Assembly: GCF_025506355.1 (NCBI RefSeq)
Contig: NZ_JANZYP010000046.1
Coordinates: 19,254 to 83,253, forward strand
Reading direction: 5' to 3'
DNA length: 64,000 bases
Source of the DNA: Sphaerisporangium corydalis
GTDB taxonomy: Bacteria > Actinomycetota > Actinomycetes > Streptosporangiales > Streptosporangiaceae
Of the stretch, positions 53,502 to 62,087 are shown in pieces. Position numbers and translations under genes: made by a program. Under the pieces are notes generated by a model. That model made no database searches. It had not been told where the DNA came from and worked only from the letters and a program-made list of their open reading frames with translations. Numbering within the stretch: the first letter of the stretch is position 1; every line of letters begins with the position of its first letter.

Positions 53502-54878
53502 TCAGCACTCGATGACGTTGACGGCGAGGCCGCCGCGGCTGGTCTCCTTGTACTTGTCGAGCATGTCGCGTCCGGTGTCGCGCATGGTCTTGATGGCCTT
53601 GTCCAGGGACACGAAGTGGCGGCCGTCGCCGCGCAGGGCGATGCGGGCCGCGGCGATGGCCTTGATGGAGGCGACCGCGTTGCGCTCGATGCACGGGATC
53701 TGCACCAGGCCGCCGATCGGGTCGCACGTCAGGCCGAGGTTGTGCTCGATGCCGATCTCCGCGGCGTTCTCCACCTGCTCGGGCGTGCCGCCGAGCACCT
53801 CGGTCAGCCCCGCCGCCGCCATCGAGCAGGCCGACCCGACCTCGCCCTGGCAGCCCACCTCGGCGCCGGAGATCGAGGCGTTCTCCTTGAACAGGACGCC
53901 GATCGCCCCCGCCGTGAGCAGGAAGCGGACGACGCCGTCGTCGTCGGCCTGGTGGGTGAACCGGTCGTAGTACGTCAGCACGGCCGGGATGATGCCGGCG
54001 GCGCCGTTGGTGGGCGCGGTCACGATGCGGCCGCCCGCCGCGTTCTCCTCGTTCACGGCCAGGGCGAACAGCGTGACCCAGTCCATCGTCTGGAGCGGGT
54101 CCTTCTCGGGGGACTCGCTCTGCAGCCGCCGCAGCAACTGGTTGGCCCGCCTGCGGACCTTCAGGCCGCCCGGCAGCACGCCCTCCTTGGCGCTGCCGCG
54201 CCGGACGCACTCCTGCATGACCTCCCAGAGGTGGAGCAGCTCAGACCGGATCTCCTGCTCGGTGCGGCCGAAGGCCCGCTCGTTCTCCAGCATCAGCCGC
54301 GAGATCGACAGGCCGGTGTCGGAGCAGTGGCCCAGCAGCTCCGCCGCCGTGGTGAAGGGGTGGGGGAGCTCGGTGTCGTCGGACTTGATCCGGTCGGCGC
54401 CCGTGGCCGTCTCGTCCACGACGAACCCGCCGCCCACGGAGTAGTAGACCTTCTCGCGCAGCGGGTCTCCCTCGGGCGCTAAGGCGGTGAACCGCATCCC
54501 GTTGGGGTGCTGGGGCAGCGAGATCTTGCGTTCGAAGACCAGGTCCTCGCCGATGACGAAGGGGATCTCGCGGGTCCCGTACAGCTTGACGGTTCCGGCG
54601 GCGCGCATCGCCGCCACCCGCTCGTCCACGGTGTCGACGTCGACCAGCTCGGGCTTCTCGCCCGACAGCCCCAGCAGGACGGCCTTGTCGCTGCCGTGGC
54701 CCTTGCCGGTCAGGCCGAGCGAGCCGTACAGGATGACCTCGACGCGGGCGGTCTTCTCCAGTAACCCGTCCTGGTCGAGCCCCCGGGCGAACTTGTGCGC
54801 CGCCGCCATCGGCCCGCCGGTGTGCGAACTCGACGGCCCGATGCCGATTTTGAAAAGATCGAAGACGCTGATCGCCAC
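53502..54878 (-). CDS. sdaA: L-serine ammonia-lyase, iron-sulfur-dependent
   Basis: The 458-residue single-chain enzyme deaminates L-serine to pyruvate using a 4Fe-4S cluster. The N-terminal [20 protein letters not shown] and the C-terminal [34 protein letters not shown] and [19 protein letters not shown] blocks carry the cluster-binding cysteines. The GTG start is at 54878. It is the third gene downstream of a tandem glycine riboswitch (gcvT-gcvH-sdaA), which makes sense: glycine cleavage plus glycine hydroxymethylation yields serine, which this enzyme drains to pyruvate. Confidence 0.94.
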   Translation of the reverse strand: MAISVFDLFKIGIGPSSSHTGGPMAAAHKFARGLDQDGLLEKTARVEVILYGSLGLTGKGHGSDKAVLLGLSGEKPELVDVDTVDERVAAMRAAGTVKLYGTREIPFVIGEDLVFERKISLPQHPNGMRFTALAPEGDPLREKVYYSVGGGFVVDETATGADRIKSDDTELPHPFTTAAELLGHCSDTGLSISRLMLENERAFGRTEQEIRSELLHLWEVMQECVRRGSAKEGVLPGGLKVRRRANQLLRRLQSESPEKDPLQTMDWVTLFALAVNEENAAGGRIVTAPTNGAAGIIPAVLTYYDRFTHQADDDGVVRFLLTAGAIGVLFKENASISGAEVGCQGEVGSACSMAAAGLTEVLGGTPEQVENAAEIGIEHNLGLTCDPIGGLVQIPCIERNAVASIKAIAAARIALRGDGRHFVSLDKAIKTMRDTGRDMLDKYKETSRGGLAVNVIEC

Positions 54879-54982
54879 TGCTCTCCGCCCTTCGGAACAG
54901 GTTGTGCTGGCGCTCCGGCGAGCCGGGTGGCTCGCCGGAGCCGGCCGTCATGGTCCAGCCGGGCCGGAGGGATCAGTGACCC

Positions 54983-55372
54983 TCAGGACTCGGCCGAGGT
55001 GACGGTGGTGTACTCCTCAGAGGTGAGCAGGTCCTCGGGACCGCCCTCCATGCGCACGCGGAACAGCCAGCCCTCGCCGTACGGGTCGGAGTTGACCAGC
55101 GAGGGGTCGTCGACGACGGTCTGGTTGACCTCGACGACCTCGCCGGTCACCGGCGCGTAGATGTCGCTGACGGACTTGGTGGACTCGACCTCTCCGATGG
55201 CGTCGCCGGCTTCGACGGTTGCACCCGTCTCCGGCAGTTGGACGAAGACCACGTCACCCAGCGCCTCGGCGGCGAACGCCGTGATCCCCACGGTCACGGT
55301 GAGGCCGTCGTCGAGCCCGGCCACCCACTCGTGCTCCTTGGTGTAGCTGAGCTCCTCGGGAATGCTGCTCAC
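54983..55372 (-). CDS. gcvH: Glycine cleavage system H protein
   Basis: The 129-residue protein carries the lipoyl lysine in [20 protein letters not shown], flanked by TKEHEWV and the C-terminal [12 protein letters not shown] segment. The H protein shuttles the aminomethyl group between the P and T proteins. The GTG overlaps the gcvT stop by four bases, so they are coupled. The P protein (gcvP) is not in the window and must be elsewhere. Confidence 0.95.
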   Translation of the reverse strand: MSSIPEELSYTKEHEWVAGLDDGLTVTVGITAFAAEALGDVVFVQLPETGATVEAGDAIGEVESTKSVSDIYAPVTGEVVEVNQTVVDDPSLVNSDPYGEGWLFRVRMEGGPEDLLTSEEYTTVTSAES

Positions 55373-56460
55373 ATGCTCCTCCGGTAAAAAGGCAGGTCAA
55401 CCACGTCGACCGGTTCATGGCTACCACGGATGTCGACCGCGAGCCCCTCGGACACGTTGGTGTCCACGTAGGCCATCGCGATCGGCTTGCCGAGCGACTG
55501 CGACGGCGCGCCGCTGGTCACCTCTCCAACGACGGTGCCGTCCGTCAGCAGCACCACAGGGTAGCCGTGGCGCGGCACTCGGCGACCCCGCGCGACCAGG
55601 CCGGTGAGGCGCCGTCGCGGGGGGACGTCCTTCAGCGGCGACAGTGCCGCCCGGCCGACGAAGTCGCCCGGCTTGCCGAACTTCACGACGCGGCCGAGGC
55701 CGGCGTCGAAGGGGGTCAGCCCGGCGTTCAGCTCGTTGCCGTACAGGGGCATGCCCGCCTCCAGGCGGAGCGTGTCACGGGCGGACAGGCCGGCGGGCCG
55801 CAGGCCGTGGTCGGCGCCCGCCTTGGTGATCTCCTGCCACAGCGGCACCGCGTCCTCGCCGGCGACGAACAGCTCGAAGCCGTCCTCCCCGGTGTACCCC
55901 GTGCGGGCGATCAGGGCCTCGAACCCGGCGACGGTGCCCGGCAGCCCCGCGTAGTACTTCAGTCCGGGCAGGTCGGCGTCGGTGAGCGCGCCGAGGATCT
56001 CCTGCGAGCGCGGCCCCTGGACGGCGATCAGCGCGTACCGGTCGGACCGGTCGTCGATCTCGGCCTGGAACCCGCGCGACCGCTCGGTCAGCTCGGCGGC
56101 GACCCGCTCGTAGTTGGAGGCGTTGGCCACGACGAGGAACTCCTCGGCGCCGAGCCGGTAGACGATCAGGTCGTCGAGCACGCCGCCGTCGGCGGCGCAG
56201 ATCATGGTGTAGCGGGCGCGGCCCGGTTCGAGCACCGACAGGTGGCCGACCAGCGCGTGGTCCAGCGCCTCGCCCCCCTGCGGGCCGGTGACGAAGATCT
56301 CGCCCATGTGGGAGAGGTCGAACAGGCCGGCGGCCGTGCGCACCGCGTTGTGCTCGGCGGACTCGCTGCCGTAGCGCAACGGCATCAGCCAGCCGGCGAA
56401 GTCGGTGAGCGTCGCGCCGAGGCCCTCGTGCACCTCGCGGAGCGGTGTGGATCTGGACAT
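55369..56460 (-). CDS. gcvT: Aminomethyltransferase (glycine cleavage T protein)
   Basis: The 363-residue folate-dependent enzyme releases ammonia and passes the one-carbon unit to tetrahydrofolate. Motifs are [34 protein letters not shown], the folate-site [17 protein letters not shown] and [17 protein letters not shown]. The ATG at 56460 follows TGAGGTG; a GTG at 56469 is within that ribosome site. It is first in the operon and directly follows a tandem glycine riboswitch. Confidence 0.94.
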   Translation of the reverse strand: MSRSTPLREVHEGLGATLTDFAGWLMPLRYGSESAEHNAVRTAAGLFDLSHMGEIFVTGPQGGEALDHALVGHLSVLEPGRARYTMICAADGGVLDDLIVYRLGAEEFLVVANASNYERVAAELTERSRGFQAEIDDRSDRYALIAVQGPRSQEILGALTDADLPGLKYYAGLPGTVAGFEALIARTGYTGEDGFELFVAGEDAVPLWQEITKAGADHGLRPAGLSARDTLRLEAGMPLYGNELNAGLTPFDAGLGRVVKFGKPGDFVGRAALSPLKDVPPRRRLTGLVARGRRVPRHGYPVVLLTDGTVVGEVTSGAPSQSLGKPIAMAYVDTNVSEGLAVDIRGSHEPVDVVDLPFYRRSM

Positions 56461-56473
56461 GATTCGCACCTCA

Positions 56474-56508
56474 GACAGGGTTGGATGAGAGCATCCTCCC
56501 CCTCTGTC
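56474..56508 (-). promoter_or_regulatory. Hairpin between riboswitch and gcvT, candidate expression platform
   Basis: An outer GACAG/CTGTC pair (56474-56478, 56504-56508) encloses GGATG/CATCC (56483-56487, 56492-56496). It stops just before the gcvT ribosome site and would be the switching element. Whether it acts on translation or transcription cannot be judged; no T-run follows. Confidence 0.45.
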
Positions 56509-56509
56509 A

Positions 56510-56690
56510 TCGGTGCCTGAGAGTTTCGCCCGAGATTTACCGGACTTTCACCTTCGGCGAGGCCCTCCGGGGAGGGCCTGCTTTCCAGAGATCACCTGGC
56601 CCGCGCGGTCCTTTGCCTTGTGAGGTTCGCGGGGAGGACTTGCTCCTTCAGGGGTCCTGACCGGATGTCAGGACGCTCTCCCGCACGGGA
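56510..56690 (-). promoter_or_regulatory. Tandem glycine riboswitch
   Basis: Read on the minus strand, two aptamers are recognisable. The first shows GGGAGAGC (complement of 56675-56682) and CTGAAGGAGCAA near 56640-56651. The second shows CGCCGAAGGTGAAAG (56545-56559) and the closing AAACTCTCAGGCA (56514-56526). These are the conserved core sequences of glycine riboswitches, in the usual head-to-tail pair. Glycine binding normally turns on downstream glycine degradation genes, here gcvT-gcvH-sdaA. Confidence 0.88.
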
Positions 56691-56711
56691 TCATCGGTGT
56701 TCCCGCTCACC

Positions 56712-57419
56712 TTACCAATCTCGCCCGGCTGTCGCGGCGGTGACCAGCGCCTCGAACAGATGGCCCTCCTGGCCGGCCTCCGGGTGCCACTGCACGGCGA
56801 GGGCGAAGGGGCGGCCGGGGAGCTCGACGGCCTCGACGGTGCCGTCCTCGCAGGTGGCGGTCACGACGAGCCCGTCACCGAGGCGGTCGGCGGCCTGGTG
56901 GTGGTAGTGGGCGGCCTCGGCCTTGGCGGTGCCGAGCGCGTCCGCGACCCGGCTGCCCGGTTCCAGCCGTACGGGCAGGTGGCCGAACTCGCCGGGGGCG
57001 GGGGAGTGGCCGGCGTGGCCCACCACGTCGGGCAGGTGCTGGTGGAGGCTGCCGCCCAGGGACACGTTCAGTACCTGGAGCCCCCGGCAGATGCCGAGGA
57101 ACGGGAGGTCGCACGCCAGCGCGGCATCGACCAGCCCGAACTCGGCCTCATCACGAAATTTCCGGACGTATCCGGTCTGGTCGTGCGGGTGCTCGCCGTA
57201 CCTGCCCGGGTCGACGTCGCCGCCGCCCGCCACGATCAGGCCGTCCAGCCGCTCGACCAGCCCGGCGGGCTCGCCCGCCGGGGGCAGGATGACCGGCTGG
57301 CCCCCCGCCCGCACGATGTGCTCGACGTAGGTGTACGGCAGCAGCGCGGCCGGCATCCGCCACACCGTGAAGGTGGCGGGCTCGACGTAGCAGGTGATGC
57401 CGATGACGGGCCGGGACAC
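56712..57419 (-). CDS. PuuD-like gamma-glutamyl amidohydrolase
   Basis: The 235-residue class I glutamine-amidotransferase-fold enzyme has the nucleophile cysteine in FLGICRGLQVLNVSLGGSL, and the His-Glu pair in LAVQWHPEAGQEG. Motifs such as LDGLIVAGGGDVDPGRYGE are typical of the gamma-Glu-GABA hydrolase (PuuD) subgroup, which frees GABA-type products from glutamyl groups. The GTG at 57419 lies two bases after the SDR stop, and the gene ends an operon with glutamine-synthetase-like and aldehyde dehydrogenase genes, matching the gamma-glutamylated polyamine pathway. Confidence 0.88.
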   Translation of the reverse strand: MSRPVIGITCYVEPATFTVWRMPAALLPYTYVEHIVRAGGQPVILPPAGEPAGLVERLDGLIVAGGGDVDPGRYGEHPHDQTGYVRKFRDEAEFGLVDAALACDLPFLGICRGLQVLNVSLGGSLHQHLPDVVGHAGHSPAPGEFGHLPVRLEPGSRVADALGTAKAEAAHYHHQAADRLGDGLVVTATCEDGTVEAVELPGRPFALAVQWHPEAGQEGHLFEALVTAATAGRDW

Positions 57420-57421
57420 CC

Positions 57422-58186
57422 CTACACCGGGGTGACGTAGGCGCCGGAGATGCCGCCGTCCACCAGGAACTCGGCCCCGGTGATGAAGCTCGCGTCGTCG
57501 GAGGCGAGGAACGCGACGGCGGCGGCGATCTCTGAGGCCTCGGCGAACCGGCCGACCGGGATGTGGACCAGCCGCCGCTGGGCGCGCTCGGGGTCCTTGG
57601 CGAACAACTCCTGGAGCAGCGGGGTGTTGACCGGTCCCGGGCACAGCGCGTTGACCCGGATGCCCTCGCGGGCGAACTGGACGCCCAGCTCGCGCGACAT
57701 GGCGAGCACGCCGCCCTTGGACGCGGTGTAGGAGATCTGGGACGTCGCCGAGCCCATCACCGCCACGAACGACGCGGTGTTGATGATCGACCCCTTGCCC
57801 TGGCGCCGCATGTACGGCAGGACGTGCTTGCAGCACAGGTACACGCTGGTCAGGTTGACGTCCTGGACCCGCCGCCAGGCCTCGATGCCGGTGGACAGGA
57901 TCGAGTCGTCGTCGGGCGGGGAGATGCCCGCGTTGTTGAAGGCGATGTCCACGCTGCCGTAGGTGTCGAAGGCCGTCTCGAACATCCGGCTGACGTCCTG
58001 CTCGCTGGTGACGTCGGCGCGGACGAACAGGCCGCCCACCTCGTCGGCCAGCTTGGCGCCGCCCTCCTCGTCGAGGTCGGCGCACACGACCTTCGCGCCC
58101 TCCTCGGCGAAGCGGCGGGCCGTGGCCAGGCCGATGCCGCCCGCCGCCCCCGTGATCACGGCGACGCGGTCCCGCAGTCGTTGCAT
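57422..58186 (-). CDS. Short-chain dehydrogenase/reductase
   Basis: The 254-residue SDR has the NAD(P) motif VAVITGAAGGIGLATARRFA, the NNAG segment in IAFNNAGISPP, the catalytic Ser and the Tyr-Lys pair in SQISYTASKGGVLAMSREL, and the C-terminal GAEFLVDGGISGAYV. The family reaction is oxidation or reduction of an alcohol/carbonyl; the substrate is not clear. It sits between the aldehyde dehydrogenase and PuuD-like genes and is probably co-transcribed, so it may handle an aldehyde or alcohol from the same pathway. Confidence 0.88.
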   Translation of the reverse strand: MQRLRDRVAVITGAAGGIGLATARRFAEEGAKVVCADLDEEGGAKLADEVGGLFVRADVTSEQDVSRMFETAFDTYGSVDIAFNNAGISPPDDDSILSTGIEAWRRVQDVNLTSVYLCCKHVLPYMRRQGKGSIINTASFVAVMGSATSQISYTASKGGVLAMSRELGVQFAREGIRVNALCPGPVNTPLLQELFAKDPERAQRRLVHIPVGRFAEASEIAAAVAFLASDDASFITGAEFLVDGGISGAYVTPV

Positions 58187-58309
58187 AGTGACGAACTCCC
58201 TGGTGCTCGGGTGAGCCGGCTGGTGGCGCGCCCGCCCGTCGGGCGCGGCGGCTCGCCGACTCGGTGGTTCCGGAGGCCCGGTGGTTCCGGAGGTCGGTGA
58301 CGCGGTCGT

Positions 58310-59653
58310 TCAGTGGGCGATGAAGACGTTCTTGGTCTCGGTGAAGGCGGCCAGCGCGTCCGGCCCGAGCTCCCTGCCCAGGCCCGACTCCTTGTAGCCG
58401 CCGAACGGCGTCCAGTACCGCACCGAGGAGTGGGAGTTGACCGACAGGTTGCCCGCCTCGACCGCGCGGGCCACCCGGAGGGCCCGTCCCACGTCCCGGG
58501 TCCAGATCGACCCCGAAAGGCCATATTTCGTGTTATTTGCGATTTGGATGGCCTCGGCCTCGTCGGTGAACGGGACCACGCTCACGACGGGACCGAAGAT
58601 CTCCTCGGTGAACGCGCGGTCGTCCAGCGAGTCGTGGGTCAGCACGGTCGGCGGGAACCAGTACCCCCGGCCCGGCGGGCAGCTCCCCTGGAAGCGCGGC
58701 GTGCCGGTGACGAAGGAGGTGACCCGTTCGAGGTGCTCGGCGCTGATCAGCGGGCCGAGGTCGGTGCCGGGATCGGCCGGATCGCCCACCTTCAGCCCGC
58801 CCACGGCCCGGCCCAGCCGGTCGAGGAACTCGTCGTGCACCTCGCGCTGCACCAGGATCCGCGACCGCGCGCAGCAGTCCTGCCCGCTGTTGTCGAACAC
58901 CGCCCCGGGCGCGGTCGCGGCCGCCTGCGCGAGGTCGGAGTCGGCGAAGACGATGTTGGCGCTCTTGCCGCCCAGCTCCAGGGTGACCCGCTTGACGTTC
59001 TGGGCCGCCCTGGCGGCGATCAGCTTGCCGACCTCGGTCGACCCGGTGAACACGATCTTGCGGACGCCGGGGTGGTCCACCAGCCCGGCCCCCGCGACCT
59101 CCCCCGCCCCGGGCAGCACCTGGAGCACTCCCTCGGGCAGCCCCGCCTCAAGGGCCAGCTCGGCCAGCCGCAGGGCCGTCAGCGGCGTCCACTCCGCGGG
59201 CTTGACGATGACGGTGTTGCCGGCCGCCAGCGCGGGGGCCGTACCCCACATCATGATCACCATGGGGAAGTTCCACGGGACGATCACCCCGACGACGCCC
59301 AGCGGCTCGGCGAAGGTGATGTCCACCCCGCCCGCCACCGGGATCTGCCTGCCGTGGTTGCGCTCAGGCGCGCCCGCGTAGAAGTGCAGCACGTCGCGGA
59401 CGTTGCCCGCCTCCCAGCGGGCGTTGCCGATCGTGTGACCGGCGTTCGCCAGCTCCAGCCCCGCCAGCTCGTCGGCGTGCCGGTCGACCAGGTCGGCGAA
59501 GCGCCGCAGCAGCCGGGCGCGGTCGCCGGGCGCCACGTCCCGCCAGGCGGGGAACGCCTCGCGCGCCCGCTCCACGGCCCGCTCGGTCTCGGCCAGGTCG
59601 GCGAGCTCCACGTCGGCCAGGACGTCCTCGGTGGCCGGGTTGATGATCTTCAT
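58310..59653 (-). CDS. Aldehyde dehydrogenase (PuuC-like)
   Basis: The 447-residue NAD-dependent enzyme has the glutamate in TLELGGKSANIVFADSD, the cysteine in NSGQDCCARSRILVQ, and the NAD-site segments VIVPWNFPMVIMM and FTGSTEVGKLIAARA. It fits gamma-glutamyl-aminoaldehyde or betaine-aldehyde dehydrogenases by operon context. The ATG at 59653 lies one base after the stop of the upstream gene, giving tight coupling. Confidence 0.9.
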   Translation of the reverse strand: MKIINPATEDVLADVELADLAETERAVERAREAFPAWRDVAPGDRARLLRRFADLVDRHADELAGLELANAGHTIGNARWEAGNVRDVLHFYAGAPERNHGRQIPVAGGVDITFAEPLGVVGVIVPWNFPMVIMMWGTAPALAAGNTVIVKPAEWTPLTALRLAELALEAGLPEGVLQVLPGAGEVAGAGLVDHPGVRKIVFTGSTEVGKLIAARAAQNVKRVTLELGGKSANIVFADSDLAQAAATAPGAVFDNSGQDCCARSRILVQREVHDEFLDRLGRAVGGLKVGDPADPGTDLGPLISAEHLERVTSFVTGTPRFQGSCPPGRGYWFPPTVLTHDSLDDRAFTEEIFGPVVSVVPFTDEAEAIQIANNTKYGLSGSIWTRDVGRALRVARAVEAGNLSVNSHSSVRYWTPFGGYKESGLGRELGPDALAAFTETKNVFIAH

Positions 59654-59654
59654 G

Positions 59655-61001
59655 TCACATCCGCTCGAATCCCCGGAACAGCTCCCAGTCGGTGACGGCC
59701 GCGTCGAAGGCCGCCAGCTCGACGCGGGCGTTGTTCGCGTAGTGCTCGACCACCTGCTCGCCGAGCGCGCTCTTGGCGATCTTCGAACCCTCCCACAGGG
59801 CGAGCGCTTCGCGCAGCGTGCTCGGCACGGTGTCGGCGCCCGCGCTGTAGGCGTTGCCCGCGTAGGCCTCCTCCAGCGGCAGTTCGTTCTCGATGCCGTG
59901 CAGGCCCGCCGCGATGAGCCCCGACACCGCGAGGTAGGGGTTCACGTCCCCGCCCGGCACGCGGTTCTCGATGCGCAGCGAGGGACCGTGCCCGACCAGG
60001 CGCAGCGAGCAGGTGCGGTTGTCCACGCCCCACTTCACCGCCGTCGGCGCGAAGCTGCCGGGAACGTACCGCTTGTAGGAGTTGATGTTCGGCGCGTACA
60101 GCATCGTGAGCTCGCGCATGGCGGCGAGCTGGCCCGCGATGAAGTGCTCGCCGATCTTCGACAGCCCGTGGGGGCCGTCCCCCGCCATCACCGGGTCGCC
60201 GCCGGAGGCGCGCAGTGAGATGTGGATGTGGCAGGAGTTGCCCTCACGCTGGTTCGGCTTGGCCATGAAGGTCAGCGACATGCCCTCCTGGGCCGCGATC
60301 TCCTTGGAGCCGTTCTTGTAGATCGAGTGGTTGTCGCAGGTGGCGAGCGCCTCGTCGAACCTGAACGCGATCTCGTGCTGGCCGAGGTTGCACTCGCCCT
60401 TGGCGGACTCGACGTACATCCCCGCGCCTTCCATGCCGAGCCGGATCCGGCGCAGCAGGGGCTCGACGCGGGCGCCGCCGAGCAGCGAGTAGTCCACGTT
60501 GTACTGGTTCGCGGGGGTGAGGTCGCGGTAGGCCCGGGACCACGCGGCCTCGTAGGTGTCGTTGTAGACGACGAACTCCAGCTCGGTGCCGACGTAGGCG
60601 GCCCAGTCGCGCTCGGCCAGCCGGGCGATCTGCCCGCGCAGGATCTGGCGCGGGGAGGGGACCACGTCGGTGCCGTCCTCCCAGACCAGGTCGGCCATCA
60701 GCAGGACCGTGCCCTCCTGCCAGGGCACCCGGCGCAGCGTGGACAGGTCCGGCCGCATCACGAAGTCGCCGTAGCCCCGGTCCCAGGACGACATGCTGTA
60801 ACCGTCGACGGTGTTCATGTCGATGTCCACGGCGAGGAGGTAGTTGCATCCCTCGGCGGCATGGCTCAGCACCTCCTCCAGGAAGTACCGTGCCGACAGC
60901 CGCTTCCCCTGGAGGCGTCCCTGCATGTCGGCGACGGCCAGTAGCACGGTGTCCACCCGGCCGGCGGACACCTCCTCACGCAGTTGGTCGACGGTGAGCA
61001 C
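59655..61001 (-). CDS. Glutamine-synthetase-like gamma-glutamyl-polyamine/amine ligase
   Basis: The 448-residue protein has the glutamine synthetase fold: the N-terminal TVLLAVADMQGRLQGKRLSA, metal-site YVGTELEFVVYND and VESAKGECNLGQHEIAFR, and MSLTFMAKPNQREGNSCHIH plus RIENRVPGGDVNPYLAVSG. It lacks the adenylylation-type C-terminal Tyr motif of housekeeping GlnA. Its length and position next to an aldehyde dehydrogenase and a PuuD-like hydrolase match PuuA/GlnA3-type ligases, which glutamylate polyamines or ethanolamine. The GTG at 61001 follows AAGGGAG. It is first in the operon and divergent from a GntR/FadR regulator. Confidence 0.88.
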   Translation of the reverse strand: MLTVDQLREEVSAGRVDTVLLAVADMQGRLQGKRLSARYFLEEVLSHAAEGCNYLLAVDIDMNTVDGYSMSSWDRGYGDFVMRPDLSTLRRVPWQEGTVLLMADLVWEDGTDVVPSPRQILRGQIARLAERDWAAYVGTELEFVVYNDTYEAAWSRAYRDLTPANQYNVDYSLLGGARVEPLLRRIRLGMEGAGMYVESAKGECNLGQHEIAFRFDEALATCDNHSIYKNGSKEIAAQEGMSLTFMAKPNQREGNSCHIHISLRASGGDPVMAGDGPHGLSKIGEHFIAGQLAAMRELTMLYAPNINSYKRYVPGSFAPTAVKWGVDNRTCSLRLVGHGPSLRIENRVPGGDVNPYLAVSGLIAAGLHGIENELPLEEAYAGNAYSAGADTVPSTLREALALWEGSKIAKSALGEQVVEHYANNARVELAAFDAAVTDWELFRGFERM

Positions 61002-61021
61002 GGCGCTCCCTTCGGGTAAAA

Positions 61022-61035
61022 GTCTGGAAACAGAC
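61022..61035. promoter_or_regulatory. Palindrome in the divergent promoter region
   Basis: GTCTG-GAAA-CAGAC is a perfect inverted repeat 21 bases upstream of the glutamine-synthetase-like start. A second imperfect pair, AATGG...CCATT, lies about 60 bases further on, towards the FadR gene. Either could be bound by the divergent regulator. Confidence 0.4.
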
Positions 61036-61145
61036 CATTGGAGGCATGCAAGCACCAGCGGCGGCTCCGCGTCAACGGTTACGCGGTCCGAGGCGCATGA
61101 ATGGACTAATCTCGAACCATTGAAGCCCGTCTTAGGGAGGCAGTG

Positions 61146-61868
61146 ATGGGCGAGCCGCAGCTCGTCGCGCTCCTCCGGCCGGTCCGGGCGGGCAACGCCT
61201 TCGAGGAGACCGTCGAGCGCCTCCTCCAGGCGATCAAACTCGGCGTGGTCGCGCCAGGCGCCAAACTGCCCCCCGAGCGCGAGCTCGCCGTCCAGCTCGG
61301 CATCAGCCGGGTGACGCTCCGCGAGGCGATCCGCGCCCTCCAGGACGCCGGGTACCTCGACGTGCGGCGCGGGCGGTACGGGGGCGCGTTCGTCGTGTAC
61401 GAACCGCCCCGGCCCCGGCAGGAGGACCTGCGCAGGGCGGTCAACGAGATGGGCCCCTCCGATCTGGCCGACGCGCTGACTTTCCGCATGGCGATGGAGT
61501 GCGGCGCCGCCCAGGTCCTGGCCGCCATGGAACTCACCGGTGAGCAGCGCGGGATCCTCACCCGGCGGCTCGCCGACGTCAACGACGCCGCGCCCGCCGA
61601 CTACCGCCGGCTGGACACCGCCTTCCACCTGTCCATCGCCGAGCTCACCGGCTCGCCGCTGCTCGCCTCCGCCAGCGCCGACGCCCGGCTGCGGGTCACC
61701 GACCTGCTCAACGCCATCCCGGTGCTCGGCCCCAACATCGACCACGCCGCCGCGCAGCACGTCGCCATGGTCGAGGCGATCCTGCGGGGCGACCCCGAAG
61801 GCGCCAGGAAGGCCGTCGTGGAACACCTGGAGGGCACGGCGGCCCTCCTGCGCGCCTTCCTCGCCTGA
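61146..61868 (+). CDS. GntR-family (FadR subgroup) transcriptional regulator
   Basis: The 240-residue protein has a winged HTH at residues 15-85: FEETVERLLQAIKLGVVAPG, then KLPPERELAVQLGISRVTL and REAIRALQDAGYLDVRRGR. The C-terminal FCD domain shows the metal-site pattern: the Asp/His of DTAFHLSIAELTGS and the histidine of AQHVAMVEAILRGDPEGA. FCD regulators bind carboxylic acids. It is divergent from the polyamine/glutamyl operon and is probably its repressor, releasing on pathway substrate or product. GGGAGG precedes the ATG at 61146. Confidence 0.92.
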   Translation: MGEPQLVALLRPVRAGNAFEETVERLLQAIKLGVVAPGAKLPPERELAVQLGISRVTLREAIRALQDAGYLDVRRGRYGGAFVVYEPPRPRQEDLRRAVNEMGPSDLADALTFRMAMECGAAQVLAAMELTGEQRGILTRRLADVNDAAPADYRRLDTAFHLSIAELTGSPLLASASADARLRVTDLLNAIPVLGPNIDHAAAQHVAMVEAILRGDPEGARKAVVEHLEGTAALLRAFLA

Positions 61869-61962
61869 CAGTCAGGTTGGCGCCTCCCGGTGGGGCCTGA
61901 CTCCCGGCACCCGTCCGCCTGAGCGCCTCCCGGCGAGGCCTGGCTTCCGGCACCCGTCCGCC
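61864..61962. repeat. Palindrome and 40-bp direct repeat after the FadR gene
   Basis: CCTGAC-A-GTCAGG (61864-61876) contains the stop codon. Two copies of a 40-base unit follow at 61880-61919 and 61923-61962 (period 43). Both start GCGCCTCCCGG and end CCGGCACCCGTCCGCC, with four or five differences. No coding sequence is apparent. Confidence 0.7.
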
Positions 61963-62087
61963 GCGCGACCATACAAGCCCTAGACGCCCGTCCTTGCTTT
62001 GAGCAGGTACGACGTGGTTCGTCCCCCGCCAGGGGTCGGCAGGGGCCGCTCGACCGGCCGCTCGTGACCTAGCATCGGAAGCGGGGG

